DNA of 64,000 nucleotides from Pisolithus tinctorius (lineage: Eukaryota; Basidiomycota; Agaricomycetes; Boletales; Pisolithaceae): positions 1 to 64,000 of the forward strand of contig JANFAH010000066.1 of the NCBI GenBank assembly GCA_024663395.1, given 5' to 3'. Position numbers and translations under genes: made by a program. The notes beneath the pieces were generated by a model that saw only the letters and a program-made list of their open reading frames with translations, was not told the origin of the DNA and did no database searches. Below, piece after piece: positions 23,433 through 34,313 of this stretch; position 1 is the stretch's first letter, and every line of letters begins with the position of its first letter.

Positions 23433-25428
23433 TCAACGCAAGGTACTCGCGTGAAGCGAAGAAGTTGAACTAGAAAGTTTTTCTGTGCTCAAGTTTTCCC
23501 CCTCAGTTCCTTTTCCCGTGACCACACGGAGATCTTTGAGGCCCCGTTGTAAAACTTTAGTGAGGTGTTCCAGGCCCGCATGCTGGTCAGCCAGTATCTG
23601 CTCTGCAGGTTAGATAGCTGTCGCGATCCGCGGCTAAGCAGATAACACACCTGAGCGATCTGCTTTAGGCCGTCCTCGTCGACCACGGTCCACTCCGTAG
23701 GACCATCTGCCCCTACCTGTTTGCCCCTTTCTCTCGCAGCATTTACTGCACCAACCAAAGCCCATAACTCGTTTAGTTTACCACGCATCTTACTAGTCCC
23801 GCCTGGCCGGCGAACCTCTTCTTCGATCTCCTCAAGGGCCGCGCGAAGTGCCTCTTCTTCGGGGCGTATTGCCGAAGAACGAACAGCAGGTATTAAGAGG
23901 TGCAGATGTTGAATTAGCTTCAATAGTCGGTGTGAAATTTGGGTGTTCTGGGCTATAGCGCGTTGGATCCGCGCCACATTGTTGTCATTGTGGACCGCTT
24001 TCAGCGACACCAATCGTTTCTCGAGCTCCTAATTCCCTTTCAGCAGATGTCAAGCAACTCGAAGAAAAGACCACATGCCTTCAGCTTTTCTTGTTGAGCA
24101 GCTGCTTGTTGAGTCTGCGCTTCAACGCGCGTATGAAGTGCATCAAAGCCCTGTGCAAGAACAGGAACGAGGCTACAACAATCAATAGTGACGGGCCTCC
24201 TACAGATTTCCCTACTCACCAAGTAGGGTCGGGGTTGTCACGCACAGCCCTTTGCCATAAGGCCTCATTGGTGGCATTAGGCGGTCGGCCATACAGGCTT
24301 GCCTGGCTAGGGTCGACCAGATTATAAAAATAATGCTACCACTACTTGTCAGAGCTTCCTTATGAATAAAATAGAATGAACTCGCACTTGAAAACAGCAC
24401 TGCGACGAATATGGGTTCCATGCTTCAGCTATGGCATCTATCCTCTGTGTCAGCGCAGCAAACTGAGATTGTGGGTCGCTCTGCTGTTGATTTGCAGCTG
24501 TCGAGGATGACCTTGATCCGAGTAGTGACGAAGTAGAGGTTATCGGTGGTGCTAGGGAACTACCAAATAGGCTTCCAGTTCTAGTGGGCTGGGTGGTCGA
24601 GCCGAAGAGGTTTCCCGAAGGCTTTGCCTGGAATTGTCCAAGAAGCGAGGTAGCTGGTTGCGTAGCCGTACTAGATTGCCCAAACAATGAAGGTGTCGTA
24701 GTCGTCGTCGTCGTAGGGACGGCTGGTGTAGCCTGGCTCCCAAATATACTGGATGGGCTTTTATTCCCGAATAACGGATTAGTGTTGCCAAACAAGCCAC
24801 CTGTTGCGGGTGCAGAAGTTGTCGTTGTGCTTCCGAAGAAACCAGTTGCAGGTTGTTGTTGCGTCGGTGTACTCCCGCTGGCTCCAGCAGCTGTACCGAA
24901 CAAGTTTCCTCCAGCCGGTTGTCTGGTGTTGGTGTTTCCGAACGCAGATCCAGCTGTACTCCCGAACGTTCCGCCAAACAGATTCCCACCCGTCGGTTGT
25001 GCTGGCGCCGGCGTAGGCACATTTCCAAATAGCGATCCGTTTGCGGGCTGCTGCTGCTGCGCACCGAGGTTCCCAAACAAGCCGCCACCGAAAGGTTGGG
25101 TGGTTCCAGATGACGGTTGCTGCTGCCCGTTCGCGGTACCTCCAAATAAACCACCGGGAGCTGGCTGCTGTTGCTGTGTGCTTGTGTTTCCAAACAAGCC
25201 GCTGCCACCACTTGGGTTGGAGGTGTTCCCAAAGGGTCCCCCGGGTGTCGTTGTAGAATTCATTGAGTTGGACGCGGGCCCTGCAGCCCTGAAGAGGGAA
25301 GTGCCAGACTGCGAATTGTTTTGTTGGGGATTACCAAAAGGACTTGTGCCAGCGTTTGATGTGCTTGTGCCACCAAACAAGGTCGTCCCCGGCTGGTTCT
25401 GAGTCCCGAATGAACCAAATCCCGACAT
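23433..25428 (-). CDS. NUP54: FG nucleoporin Nup54/Nup57
   Basis: Central-channel nucleoporin of the nuclear pore. The start MSGFGSFGTQNQPGTTLFGG (25428) opens a region of about 330 residues built of GLFG and FG repeats separated by Gln/Thr/Ser-rich spacers. The repeat array ends near FAALTQRIDAIAEAWNP, the conserved entry to the Nup54 alpha/beta and coiled-coil domain. Further exons read YNLVDPSQASLYGRPP, VLAQGFDALHTRVEAQT, and ARIQRAIAQNTQISHRLLKL with a long helical stretch. The last exon can be spliced as ILADQHAGLEHLTKVLQRGL and ends with TGA at 23433-23435. The coiled coil normally pairs with Nup62/Nsp1 and Nup58/Nup49. The acceptor of the final intron (GCAGAG) is my choice to keep frame; reading through instead gives a shorter tail ending near 23489. 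Confidence 0.87.
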
Positions 25429-25980
25429 TGTCACAGTATATGCAGAGAAGGAGCGGCCAGCTGCTCATCGAGCCTGTCAGTCCGTGCTATGTTAGCCAGT
25501 GGTGAACCTTACTGATGGGCCCTTCTTGATCGAGGACTTGGAAATTGAGCCCAGACGGATAACGACCTACGGTACATGAGATTCATCGTGGACATCGCAC
25601 TTGACAGTGTTGGCGCACTCTTACCTTGGCACGTTACACTGGCAGTATCATCCTTGGAGGGTTGTCGTCTCGCGTCGGGGGATCACGTGACCATGTAGGC
25701 TTTAGTCCTGCGTTTCCTGGTGCTACAACCTGTCTATCTATCGGGAACTTAAAACCCCTGCAGTGAGCAAAGATTGTTGTCTTCGGGTTACCCGCATGGG
25801 TAGTACTGACTTGTTGAGTTCACGCTCAACAGCAGTTAATAGTATGTACTAAAGTTTCATCTTAACGGCATATTCCAAAGTACGATGCATATTGTGTGAT
25901 GCGTTATGGAAAAAGCATGTAGGATACATGGACTTTTGTGTCATCTCCCCATCGATAATCTCAAATGGACGGCAGCGGGA
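25429..25980. promoter_or_regulatory. Intergenic, Nup54 promoter side
   Basis: About 550 bp between the 5' end of the nucleoporin gene and the 3' end of the eL27 gene. It should hold the Nup54 promoter and the eL27 terminator. No exon or clear motif seen. Confidence 0.4.
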
Positions 25981-26645
25981 TCAGAACTAAGGTGAGCAAA
26001 ACGCAAGCGGTTGAGCTCGATTTTCCATGATCTTGTAAAAGGCACTTACGCGGAGGGGTTGGAAGAACCACTTGTTCTTCCCACCTTGGTACCGTTCCTC
26101 GAGGAGTTTCTTAATCGTCTTACGAGCATCCTCTCGCTGTGACGGCTCCTTGAACGTATCTGGCGAGATAACACCCTTCAGCCCCTCCAACTCCAAAGCA
26201 TAACGCGTAGGGAACAAATGCGAGTAGTTCACGATCTGCATTCGAGATTGCGGAAAGCCGGAACGTGAGCCCCCTTCTGGGAGTATATGCAGAAGATAAA
26301 CAAACCTTTATGAAAGGCTTAACCCGACTTCTTCTTTGTACTTTCTTCGTGCCCATAGCACGCGTCACTTTCCGGGGGTAGCGCTCAACACCGGCTACGA
26401 TTGCATGAGCGTACGGTCTTTCCTTCGTACCCTCATCGACCTGCTTGATTATCACAACCTTCTTGCCTGCCTGACGGCCCTGCAAGACGATAGCAACCTA
26501 GGAAATATGACACTACAATTCAGCATCAGTCCCACCATAGCAATCAACTACCCAATATTCACTTTTCCTGGCTTGTAGACTGTTGAACGTTGGCGTCGTT
26601 AAGTCGAACTCTGCCGATGAAAAAACGCAGCTTACTTTTGGGCAT
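25981..26645 (-). CDS. RPL27: 60S ribosomal protein eL27
   Basis: Cytosolic large-subunit ribosomal protein. The first exon (start 26645, ATG CCC AAA plus one base) splices to IYKPGK, then by a second intron to [20 protein letters not shown] (the KOW motif region). Further on are [34 protein letters not shown] and [20 protein letters not shown]. The final large exon ends [20 protein letters not shown] followed by Arg. A last intron leaves only Phe and the TGA stop at 25981-25986. The joined terminus FFQPLRF is exactly what this family has. Very short coding exons at both ends are typical of intron-rich basidiomycete ribosomal protein genes. Confidence 0.93.
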
Positions 26646-28061
26646 CTTGACGTCGGCGATGGCGTTGGACTTAACTAGCCTTACTGACGATCACTGACCT
26701 AGCAGCCACCCGGCAGAATCCGAGAGTACTGTATAGTTTACGTAAATGTAGCAGGCATACATACCAAATCCAATCTGCTGGTTCCTAACAACCCCCAAAT
26801 AAACCTCAAGCTAAAACACTGCGGCACTGTCTGAGTCGGCACTGGCGCACCTATCTCTGAACGTCGCCTCCAGTCATTTCTCGACATCAAGTCACTTTAA
26901 TACTCAACGAGAAATATTTCTTTTGGCTCGTTTGGCTTGGAAGGTACAGGCAACTAGGTCACAAGTAGGACAAATATTATGATTTCCACTTGTGCTACGG
27001 TTTATTGGCACCTGAATATTGTCCCATTGCCACACTCAGTGGAAGCTTCAAGTTCCGATTTATTATAGAAGTTCCACAAGTACCGCCGTCGTATCAGGGC
27101 GTCCTCTGACAACGCACAACACTGCTATTATTTGTGATATCTGGTTGCAAGGCGATGAAAATATTTACCTTGACACGTTGTTAGAGTTACCAGGACGCGA
27201 ACTTCTACTTCTTCACCGAACGCTTGGCACCTTTTTTTTAGAGCGTGGTTTCCATCGGAGACGCCGTTGAGTTTCAGCTTATATAACAGGGGTGGTACTC
27301 CTCATATGCCCCGTAACCCCCGCATTTGATTATTGAAAGTTATCAAGGATCAATCCATCATGCATCATGACGCATCGTTGCCAACCTGTAATCAATCTGA
27401 TAGTGCAGTTCACTGGCGCGTAAACTGCGAGGCGTTAAAGCGGGGTGCCTCAGTCTCGTCACTTGAGAAAGGCCGCCGATATATAGAACCCTTGCTTGTG
27501 AATTGAGTTGACAAGGTCATCTTTGGGAAAATATGCATATCATCGGTGAGAACTATAGAGGAACGAAACCGGAGTGTGCGCGTGGGGAGACACGAGGTCA
27601 TGGGCGTACCACGATGGGGACGAGAAGAGAAGACTTAACGGTCGGCAACATTCGGTAAGTTGGTTGCCAAGCATGATCTTATTTCCGCTTTGCGCGTGGA
27701 TGATCGGATCCAACTAGCTGCTTCGAGAAAACACGTAATTATGCAAAAACACTCGAACGCGAAATAAATCCTAAGAATGATGATCGCAATTGTGTCTACC
27801 CACTTTGTGCAATGACAGTGAATGTTTTAACGATTGCTATCTACCAGCGCCAGGTATTATGCATTACGGACAGTAACCAACATGTCAACGCATTGCATAG
27901 GCACATCCAACAAAGGCAACCTAAAAATGGACTAAGGGTATTGAACAAGGGATACCATGCGCAAAAGTAGAATTAGGTATGAAACGTCTATGACCTCTAA
28001 GAGGCTAGGTCAACAAAGAGTAAGGAGCGGAACGTGCGAATCACGTCGATGGATGGGCGAA
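26646..28061. other. Intergenic between eL27 and hydrophobin
   Basis: About 1.4 kb without a supported gene. It should include the eL27 promoter at its left edge and the hydrophobin 3' UTR at its right edge. On the minus strand a TATA-like CTATATAT sits near 27480, and a Lys-rich frame ending GAKRSVKK with a stop lies at about 27200-27230, but no gene structure can be built around them. Confidence 0.4.
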
Positions 28062-28662
28062 CTAGGCATTGATGTTGACTACTCGAACTATGAGCAACTA
28101 CCCACGCAGACTTTGAATGAATTAACTTACCGGGCATGCATCCAACGTTGATGAGACCATTCCAATCATTTTGCTCGCAGCAAACAGTTTGGCTGGAACT
28201 GAGAAGCGCGTCAACAATGGGCAAATACACAGGTAAAGGATGGTATCTACCATTGTGCTCCACTGCCAGTGCCGAGCGCTGTAATTGGAGAACAGCTGGC
28301 ACCAACCTGCGTGCCAATGGGCACTGAAAGGCCAAGGACGCTAATAAGGTCGTCGATGCCTTGATGAGAACCACAGGCAGCGACGGTGTTGCAGCACTGA
28401 ATGGGTCCAGTGTTGCATTGGCTACCACCAGTTGAGGAAGGCTGGCCTCTCTTCGCCGCTACACAAAAAGAAAAAGATATGTACAGTGAATTGGAACGAT
28501 GGGAGAACAAACAACTGATGACTTACTGTCAGCGGGAGTACCAGAATGGCCGCGGCGGAGGGGGGCCTTGGGAGGGAGACCGCGAGCCATACGCTCAGCA
28601 TTGGTCTCAGCGGAGACGATGGCAGCAGCAGCAGCCAGGACGACGACAGCGGCGAACTTCAT
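28062..28662 (-). CDS. Class I hydrophobin
   Basis: Small secreted amphipathic protein that coats hyphae and fruiting bodies. The signal peptide is MKFAAVVVLAAAAAIVSAE. Exon 2 reads STGGSQCNTGPIQCCNTV and ends GASCSPITALGTGSGA. The next exon gives SSQTVCCEQNDWNGLINVG, with the eighth canonical Cys just after. The tail depends on the last acceptor: using GAGTAG at about 28082 gives MPVNINA and TAG at 28062-28064, a normal hydrophobin terminus. The acceptor 19 nt further would add about 20 unusual residues. The canonical C-CC-C-C-CC-C pattern is present. There is an extra Cys in NTVAACGSHQG directly after the first CC pair, giving nine. An AT-rich TATA-like motif (AATAAATATAAG on the minus strand, near 28795) lies about 130 bp upstream of the start. 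Confidence 0.9.
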
Positions 28663-30283
28663 TATGGCCTAATGTTAACTGGAGTGACGACTGGCAAGGG
28701 AACGGTGGGTGTGAACTTGCAGTTCAACAAAAAGGACCTAAAGAGAGATGGGAAAATAAGAAGGCTGGCAGCGTGTTTTTAACAACCGTCTTATATTTAT
28801 TATTCCCAACGTTCGGCAAATGCTTGATTACGGCGTCAATGCTGTCATCGTTATGTGGCCGAGGTTTGACAGCATCCGACGCTCTGCGCCTAGAACACAC
28901 TAAGCTTCCTCGCGGGCGCGTTCTTGAACCCCGACAGACCCTGGGTTATTTTCTCCATGGCCCATCGCTGAAGGTCACCAGGAGGACAGTTCGGGGCATA
29001 TACAAGCACGGAAGGGAGACATTGATGGGCGACGGAGCATGTGGGTGTTACTTCCATATGCGGGAAGTCCGCCATCGCCGGCCGGCTCGAGGTTGATGGG
29101 CTTGCTACGTGTTCAGTCGAGACCCGCACTGAACGTCAAGTGGTGTCAACCGGCTTCCCTGGCCAATCGAAGTGAGGAATCTTTGACCGGCACCTCGGCA
29201 GCAACTGTCGTTTCCCGTCTCGAGGACTGTTTCTGCGCAAATTTGATCCTAAAAAAGTATGTGTTCGTAGTGGTGGTCCGTGGCTCCTTGCAATCCTTCC
29301 CTTCCCCATCTTGCCTGTTCAAATGCTCAGCGTTTCAACCATATATAGTATGACCTGCCTGAAGTGTGAGGTCACATCCGTTCATTAATAGTACGTAAGT
29401 GGGTTCCATTGGAAAACAGCAAAAAAATTCAGCCCAGTGGGCTTTGCCCGGCCAACCAGACTTTCGGTTCTGCCGAGTGGGTCGGTACCAGCACGAACTT
29501 GAGTTTTGCGAGAACTGAGGTACTCACCTTAGTAAGCTATATCTATCTTTGATCTATCTTCCTTCCAGAAGAGCTCGGAGAGACTCACTGTCTTTCCGAG
29601 TACCGAACGTGACACGGCAGCACCCCTACGTCAGGAACATGCTCGCCACCGACATGCTGTGTTTCACTTGTATGGCAGGTACGAGTTCGGCCTCAACTGA
29701 CCGCATGGCAGGAAAGCAGATTGTCACAACCTTAAATCGCTATAAGACCTTTTACGGTGTCATGGACTATTGGCGCTTTCGCTGAGATGGTTCGGCTAAT
29801 TGAAATAGTCCAAAATGTGCGCGACAGCGAAGTCGTTCATTTGACTACGTAGAACTCACGTCACAAGGATTTCTCAGGCATAGTTGAGGTCACCATCCAG
29901 CGTAGTTGCCCCTCGGGGGCATACCCATGAACAGCATTAACAGCAAAATGGTGAAGCAGGGGCACGATTCTCTGGAGGCCTTGGAGGTATCCCCAAAATA
30001 AATCCCTAAGCGGATGCACCACGACGATCAAATGCCTGTAGGAATGCACATATCTCTGTAGCCAAGGCCTGTGGCATCGGGGGTCAGCTCACTTACGTTG
30101 ATCAGTGGAGATAGTTATTTCTTGCGCCGTAGATACACGTTCGAACGTTTTACCAAAGGAAGAGGAAGATAAGGTGTCCTATTGCATTACTCGTACCTTC
30201 TAGTGGTGGACCACTGTCGCATCAATTGGGGGACGTACGGCACAGATCCCAGGCTATCTACGCCAAAGTTAGTAGATGGCGGC
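28663..30283. other. Intergenic between hydrophobin and RPB9
   Basis: About 1.6 kb. The right-hand part should hold the RPB9 3' UTR and the left-hand part the hydrophobin promoter. On the minus strand MADFPHME (starting 29074) can be spliced at a GTAACA donor to RWAMEKITQGLSGFKNAPAR (28890-28965), giving a possible micro-protein. No family is recognised and it is not called. The rest shows no supported frame. Confidence 0.35.
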
Positions 30284-30857
30284 CTACGTGTCTGGTCTGC
30301 CTTCAAGCGGTAGCGTGGGATCTGTGAAACTGTGATTGCACTTCGTGCACACGAAGAAGAGGATCATCCGCGTCTCCTTCCGTTTAGACTGGTCTTGATA
30401 GAATACCGCGCTGGTTTGCGAAATCAGTAAAAGGTTTGAGACTACCCAGGTCCACGCACTCCTCATGACCACAGCGGGGACATGTAATGTTCTCATGGGC
30501 CTGTAATCGGGTGATTTGTAAACGCAAGGGTCAAACAAGGGTAGTAACGTACTAGGGTTGAATCGGAACCCAAGTCGGTTGTAACGCCAACTTGCTCCCT
30601 TTTGTGATAGGCGAATAGATTAATAACCCATCATACGAGAAGGCGCGATGGATCGCGGATGCGTCTCACATCGCGCGAGTGAACCCCAGGAATGAAACTT
30701 ACTTGGTGACAGTGAGCAAATCGTTGCGGTAAACACATTTATTGTCCCCAATCTCGTCATAGGTGCATATCCTGCAGGCGTATACCATTATACGACGTTG
30801 TGGATCGGCTTTGGGGTAAAGGAGATTGTTGCACTCCGAGCAAAAGTGAAGAGAGGC
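30284..30857 (-). CDS. RPB9: RNA polymerase II subunit Rpb9
   Basis: Small zinc-ribbon subunit of RNA polymerase II, involved in fidelity and TFIIS-dependent cleavage. The N-terminal ribbon exon (up to 30857) reads SLHFCSECNNLLYPKAD, then RRIMVYACRICTYDE and CVYRNDLLTVTK. Later exons give CPRCGHEEDAVFYQDQSKRK, the last two parts joined across a GTGCGT...ACCAG intron. They end ETRMILFFVCTKCNHSFTDP and PTLPLEGRPDT with a stop at 30284. All eight zinc-binding Cys are in place. An in-frame TAG lies just upstream of the first exon I can trace, so the initiator Met must come from an upstream micro-exon that I could not fix; the start given is that of the traced exon. Confidence 0.87.
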
Positions 30858-31122
30858 CTATTGTCGTAAACCGTTGACAAAACGAAGTAAATGTAGTCCG
30901 GAACATTGCGCGATGGTAACGCAAAACCCAATTAGTGTCAGTGAGCACCTCGGCGGACCATTGAACAGCTGCACAGACCATAGCGACTTGTCGAAGGTCA
31001 AATGTGTTTGGAACTCCGCCAGGTCCGGTGAGTGTATGAAATGGCTCAAAACAACTGCTAACGCATTGATCAGGCTACTACATAGCAGTGTCGGACGACC
31101 TCGACAGCGAGGTTAAAATCGT

Positions 31123-33063
31123 ATGGTGGACTTCCGCCACTCATTCAGTCGGATATATGCTGCTCTCTGGGTGGCTCGCATACTATTCGCGCTTTATGGC
31201 ACTGGGTACATTCATCCCGACGAACACATGCAAAATGCGGAAATCACAGCTGGTGCGTATGAAGTCCGGTGGGATCCAGGCTGTGGGGACCTGACGTGGG
31301 ATCTAGCGGATATCCTTGGATACTACACTTTCAGATCATGGGAGTGGGACCCTACTTTCCCTCTGCGGGCCGTCATCCCAGTATATATGACCACCGGACT
31401 ACCGTTTTTCGTTGCTCAAAAAATTTACTGTGAGAGCTTCGCTTCAGGCCTGTGGAGCATAGGAACTTGAATGAAGGTAAACAGCAGCACTGTCCGATCA
31501 AAACCTGGGCCCGGCGACCCTTTTCCGGCTCGAGAGACTGTCCTTCCTTTGCTTGTCTTCACTCCTCGGTAAGGTGTGCGTGTTCTGTAGTCGTTTGGGT
31601 CTGAATTTCGCGCAGACATGAGTGTGGCCCTACTCGTTCCGCCACCCATGCGTTCCTTCGCACTTCTACTCCTCTCGTCATCGTATGTCACGCATGCCTT
31701 CTACATCCGGCCTTTCTCCAACTCGCTCGAGTCAGTGATCGCAGCCCTTTGCTTGGTATTCTTGAACAATATAGTGGGAATAGTTTCATCGGATTCGCAC
31801 GAGCATAGCGCGAAGAGCGGAAATGCGGCTCTGCATTGGAATCTGCATGCCCTTTGCACCTTGGGCGCGTTCGGAACTTCCATGAGACCGACCTTCTTCA
31901 CCTTCGCACTTCCAATAAGCTTTCAGGCGCTTCGATATTCGTACAAAGCTGCAGGGTCTATAAGTCGGACGGGAAGACTCTTGGCTCTGCCGTTGTGTTC
32001 TGGGATTCTCACGGTCCTTTGTTTCGCCGTTACGGACGCGCTCTATTACTGGGGAACTCCTTTTCACCCAGTATTTCCATGTCTCAATTTTCTCAGGTAT
32101 AATTCCTCTGCGGATAATTTGGCCGAACATGGGCTGCACCCGCGCTGGTTGCATCTATTTGTAAACTTGCCGATGTTGCTAAGTCCGTGGGTCTGGTTTC
32201 TCACAACTTGCAACATATACCATTCTTTCAAGGGCTCAATACACGGTGCTGTGGGTAGGGCGCGTGCGCTTGATGTTACACGAGAAAGTAAGAGTGGAGC
32301 AATGTAAGGTGCTTGTACATTTCTGATCCTTTTTTATATAGCGATATCTCAAATAATTGTTCTTTCTCTTGCGATGTTGTGCGCTGTCCCCCATCAAGAG
32401 CCCAGATTTTTATGCCCCATAGTTCTCCCAGCGATAGTGCTCGTTGCCACCTCGTCTCGGTGGCCTAGAAAAGCATTTTGGGTAAGCCCCTCTGTCTCGA
32501 GTGGAGGTAATGATAATTCATAGAATGTTATCGCAAGGTCACATGGATTATATTTAATGTCGTGTTTGCGGTGGTGTTCGGCATCATGCACCAGGGCGGG
32601 GTTGTCCCTTCGCTACTTTATCTCAATACTCGAATGACGGATAATTTTGCAACGACTACCCATATCGTATATTGGAAGACATACATGCCGCCTCGCCGTT
32701 TCCTCGGGATTCCCCAGCAAGGTATTCTCCCGTTTTATCGCTTTTGAGTTTCAACTTGCTCACACACGCGGATCAGACGTCCCTTCTGGAAAAGTGGCAA
32801 TCACAGATCTCGCAGGTGCCGCTGAAAGTGCCTTGATAGATACCCTTGTGTCCACAAGTTCCGATGTGGTGTACGTGGTGACCCCCATCGCCGTATACAA
32901 AACTCTGCCTGGACAAGTTGCCCCGTGTTTCACTTTGCAGAAGCGCATCTTCCCGCACCTTGACTTGGATCACATCCGGGAGACTTCCGAAATTGGGTGG
33001 TATGACGGACTTACACTGGGCGTATACACTGTCGAGCAGAGTTGTATTGGATCTGCTTCATGA
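31123..33063 (+). CDS. SMP3: GPI mannosyltransferase 4 (SMP3/PIG-Z), GT22
   Basis: ER membrane mannosyltransferase that adds the fourth mannose to the GPI core, an essential step in many fungi. The start at 31123 gives MVDFRHSFSRIYAALWVARI. It is followed by the GT22 signature GTGYIHPDEHMQNAEITAG, with the conserved His-Pro-Asp-Glu facing the lumen. Middle exons include THAFYIRPFSNSLESVIAAL and GTSMRPTFFTFALPISFQAL. NFLRYNSSADNLAEHGLHPR and LFVNLPMLLSPWVWFL, typical of this family, follow. Several hydrophobic helices follow, then a lumenal C-terminal segment (IDTLVSTSSDVVYVVTPIAV). The stop is at 33061-33063. Together with GWT1 at the left edge, two GPI-anchor assembly genes lie within this window. 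It is divergent from RPB9. Confidence 0.87.
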
Positions 33064-34313
33064 TATGCACATGGTAGCTTTGTTGCGTTCTGAGCTAGGC
33101 CTATGTGTTGCTATATACGCTACCAAATAGCTCTGGCATGACCACCTGGATGGCTCCAGCAGATGAGGGTACAGTAAGGCGATTGACAAAATCATGAAGA
33201 CTTTCCCCTTTGCAAGCGCAAGTGTTACATGCTATCGTTCGCTTTCACTCTCCCCTCAACTCGTGACTCGATGTAAGTCAAGGTACGTACTCAAAACTCA
33301 AATTCAGAACATAGAACATATTTGCCAATCACGATGGGCTTTTTGAATTTGTTGGACGGCTGTCAACGTCTTGCTCCATCATGTCATCAGCGCAAAGTCG
33401 AAAAGGCTAAATTTACATGCTCCACTATGCACCCGAACGGCACTAAAGATGTGATGGGCGGCGCCCCGCGCTCACAGTAACTCTGCAGCGTTCTATTGTA
33501 AATACGGGTGCCCACTCAGGTTAGTACGGATGCCAACACCAAGTTGAGTTTACCAATCGGATATCATCGGTTCATCTTCAGTAGAGCTACAAGGTTGTTC
33601 TTGGCAGCAGCTTGACAAGAAACACGGTCCATATTGAGGAGCATACCGCTTACCGCGAAGATGGGCTAGTGTATATATGGTGTCGGTCAGCATTTGGGAA
33701 TGTCGGATGCAATAGCATGATAATCCACGCTGCTAGCTATTACTCCCTTGGTGAAGCTTTGAACTCTTTCCGACGCCGCGAGGTGGCATATACACCCTTG
33801 GGATTGCCCTGGAGGGGTGAATATTTCCTCGTGTAACCGATGGGCTAACCTCGAACCCTGATGATCTCCGTTTGGGACCGATGCGCTCTCTCTGGCCCTC
33901 CGCGCATGGATGCCCTCGGTGAAGAAGGAACCTTTAATACTCCGAGCTATTCTGCCGCTGCGTCACGCGATTGCATGCAGAACTCGTGCCTGCCCACTTC
34001 CCTGGATCACCGCGGGTTTCGAAACATGACAAAACTGCCCCATGGTAGCGCACTGCCTTGCCTGCTCTTCCGCAAATCAATTAATCATACTTGAGGTAGT
34101 GCCTTGAGAAGGTAGACAGTCGCTGTTAGGGTGGCAAAGACGTGCTGGCATATATTTTCAGCATGTACCTCAATATCTGCCAAATGATATATAGCGCCTT
34201 CTTTGAAAGGGAAATTCCTTCTGATTCAACACAATAAATTCCGACCCAGAAGAGGGGAACAGCACTCTTGCCAAGGCAGCTACCAGACAGCATCATGTCA
34301 AAATGTTCGAACA
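33064..34313. other. Intergenic 3' of SMP3
   Basis: About 1.25 kb between the ends of two convergent genes. Plus-strand frames at 33612-33836 and 33861-34094 are moderately long but have no recognisable motif and no splice structure that links them. No gene called. Confidence 0.4.

Noticed and set aside
24584..25402. 272-codon open frame on the plus strand
   Set aside because: It is antisense to the FG-repeat exon of the nucleoporin; repeat-driven composition (Gln/Gly/Phe codons) keeps the opposite strand open. The minus-strand reading has the FG motifs and conserved C-terminal domain.
28401..29096. 231-codon open frame on the plus strand
   Set aside because: Overlaps the hydrophobin gene antisense. 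Low-complexity Trp/Arg/Gln content, no motifs, while the minus strand has signal peptide, cysteine pattern and consensus introns.
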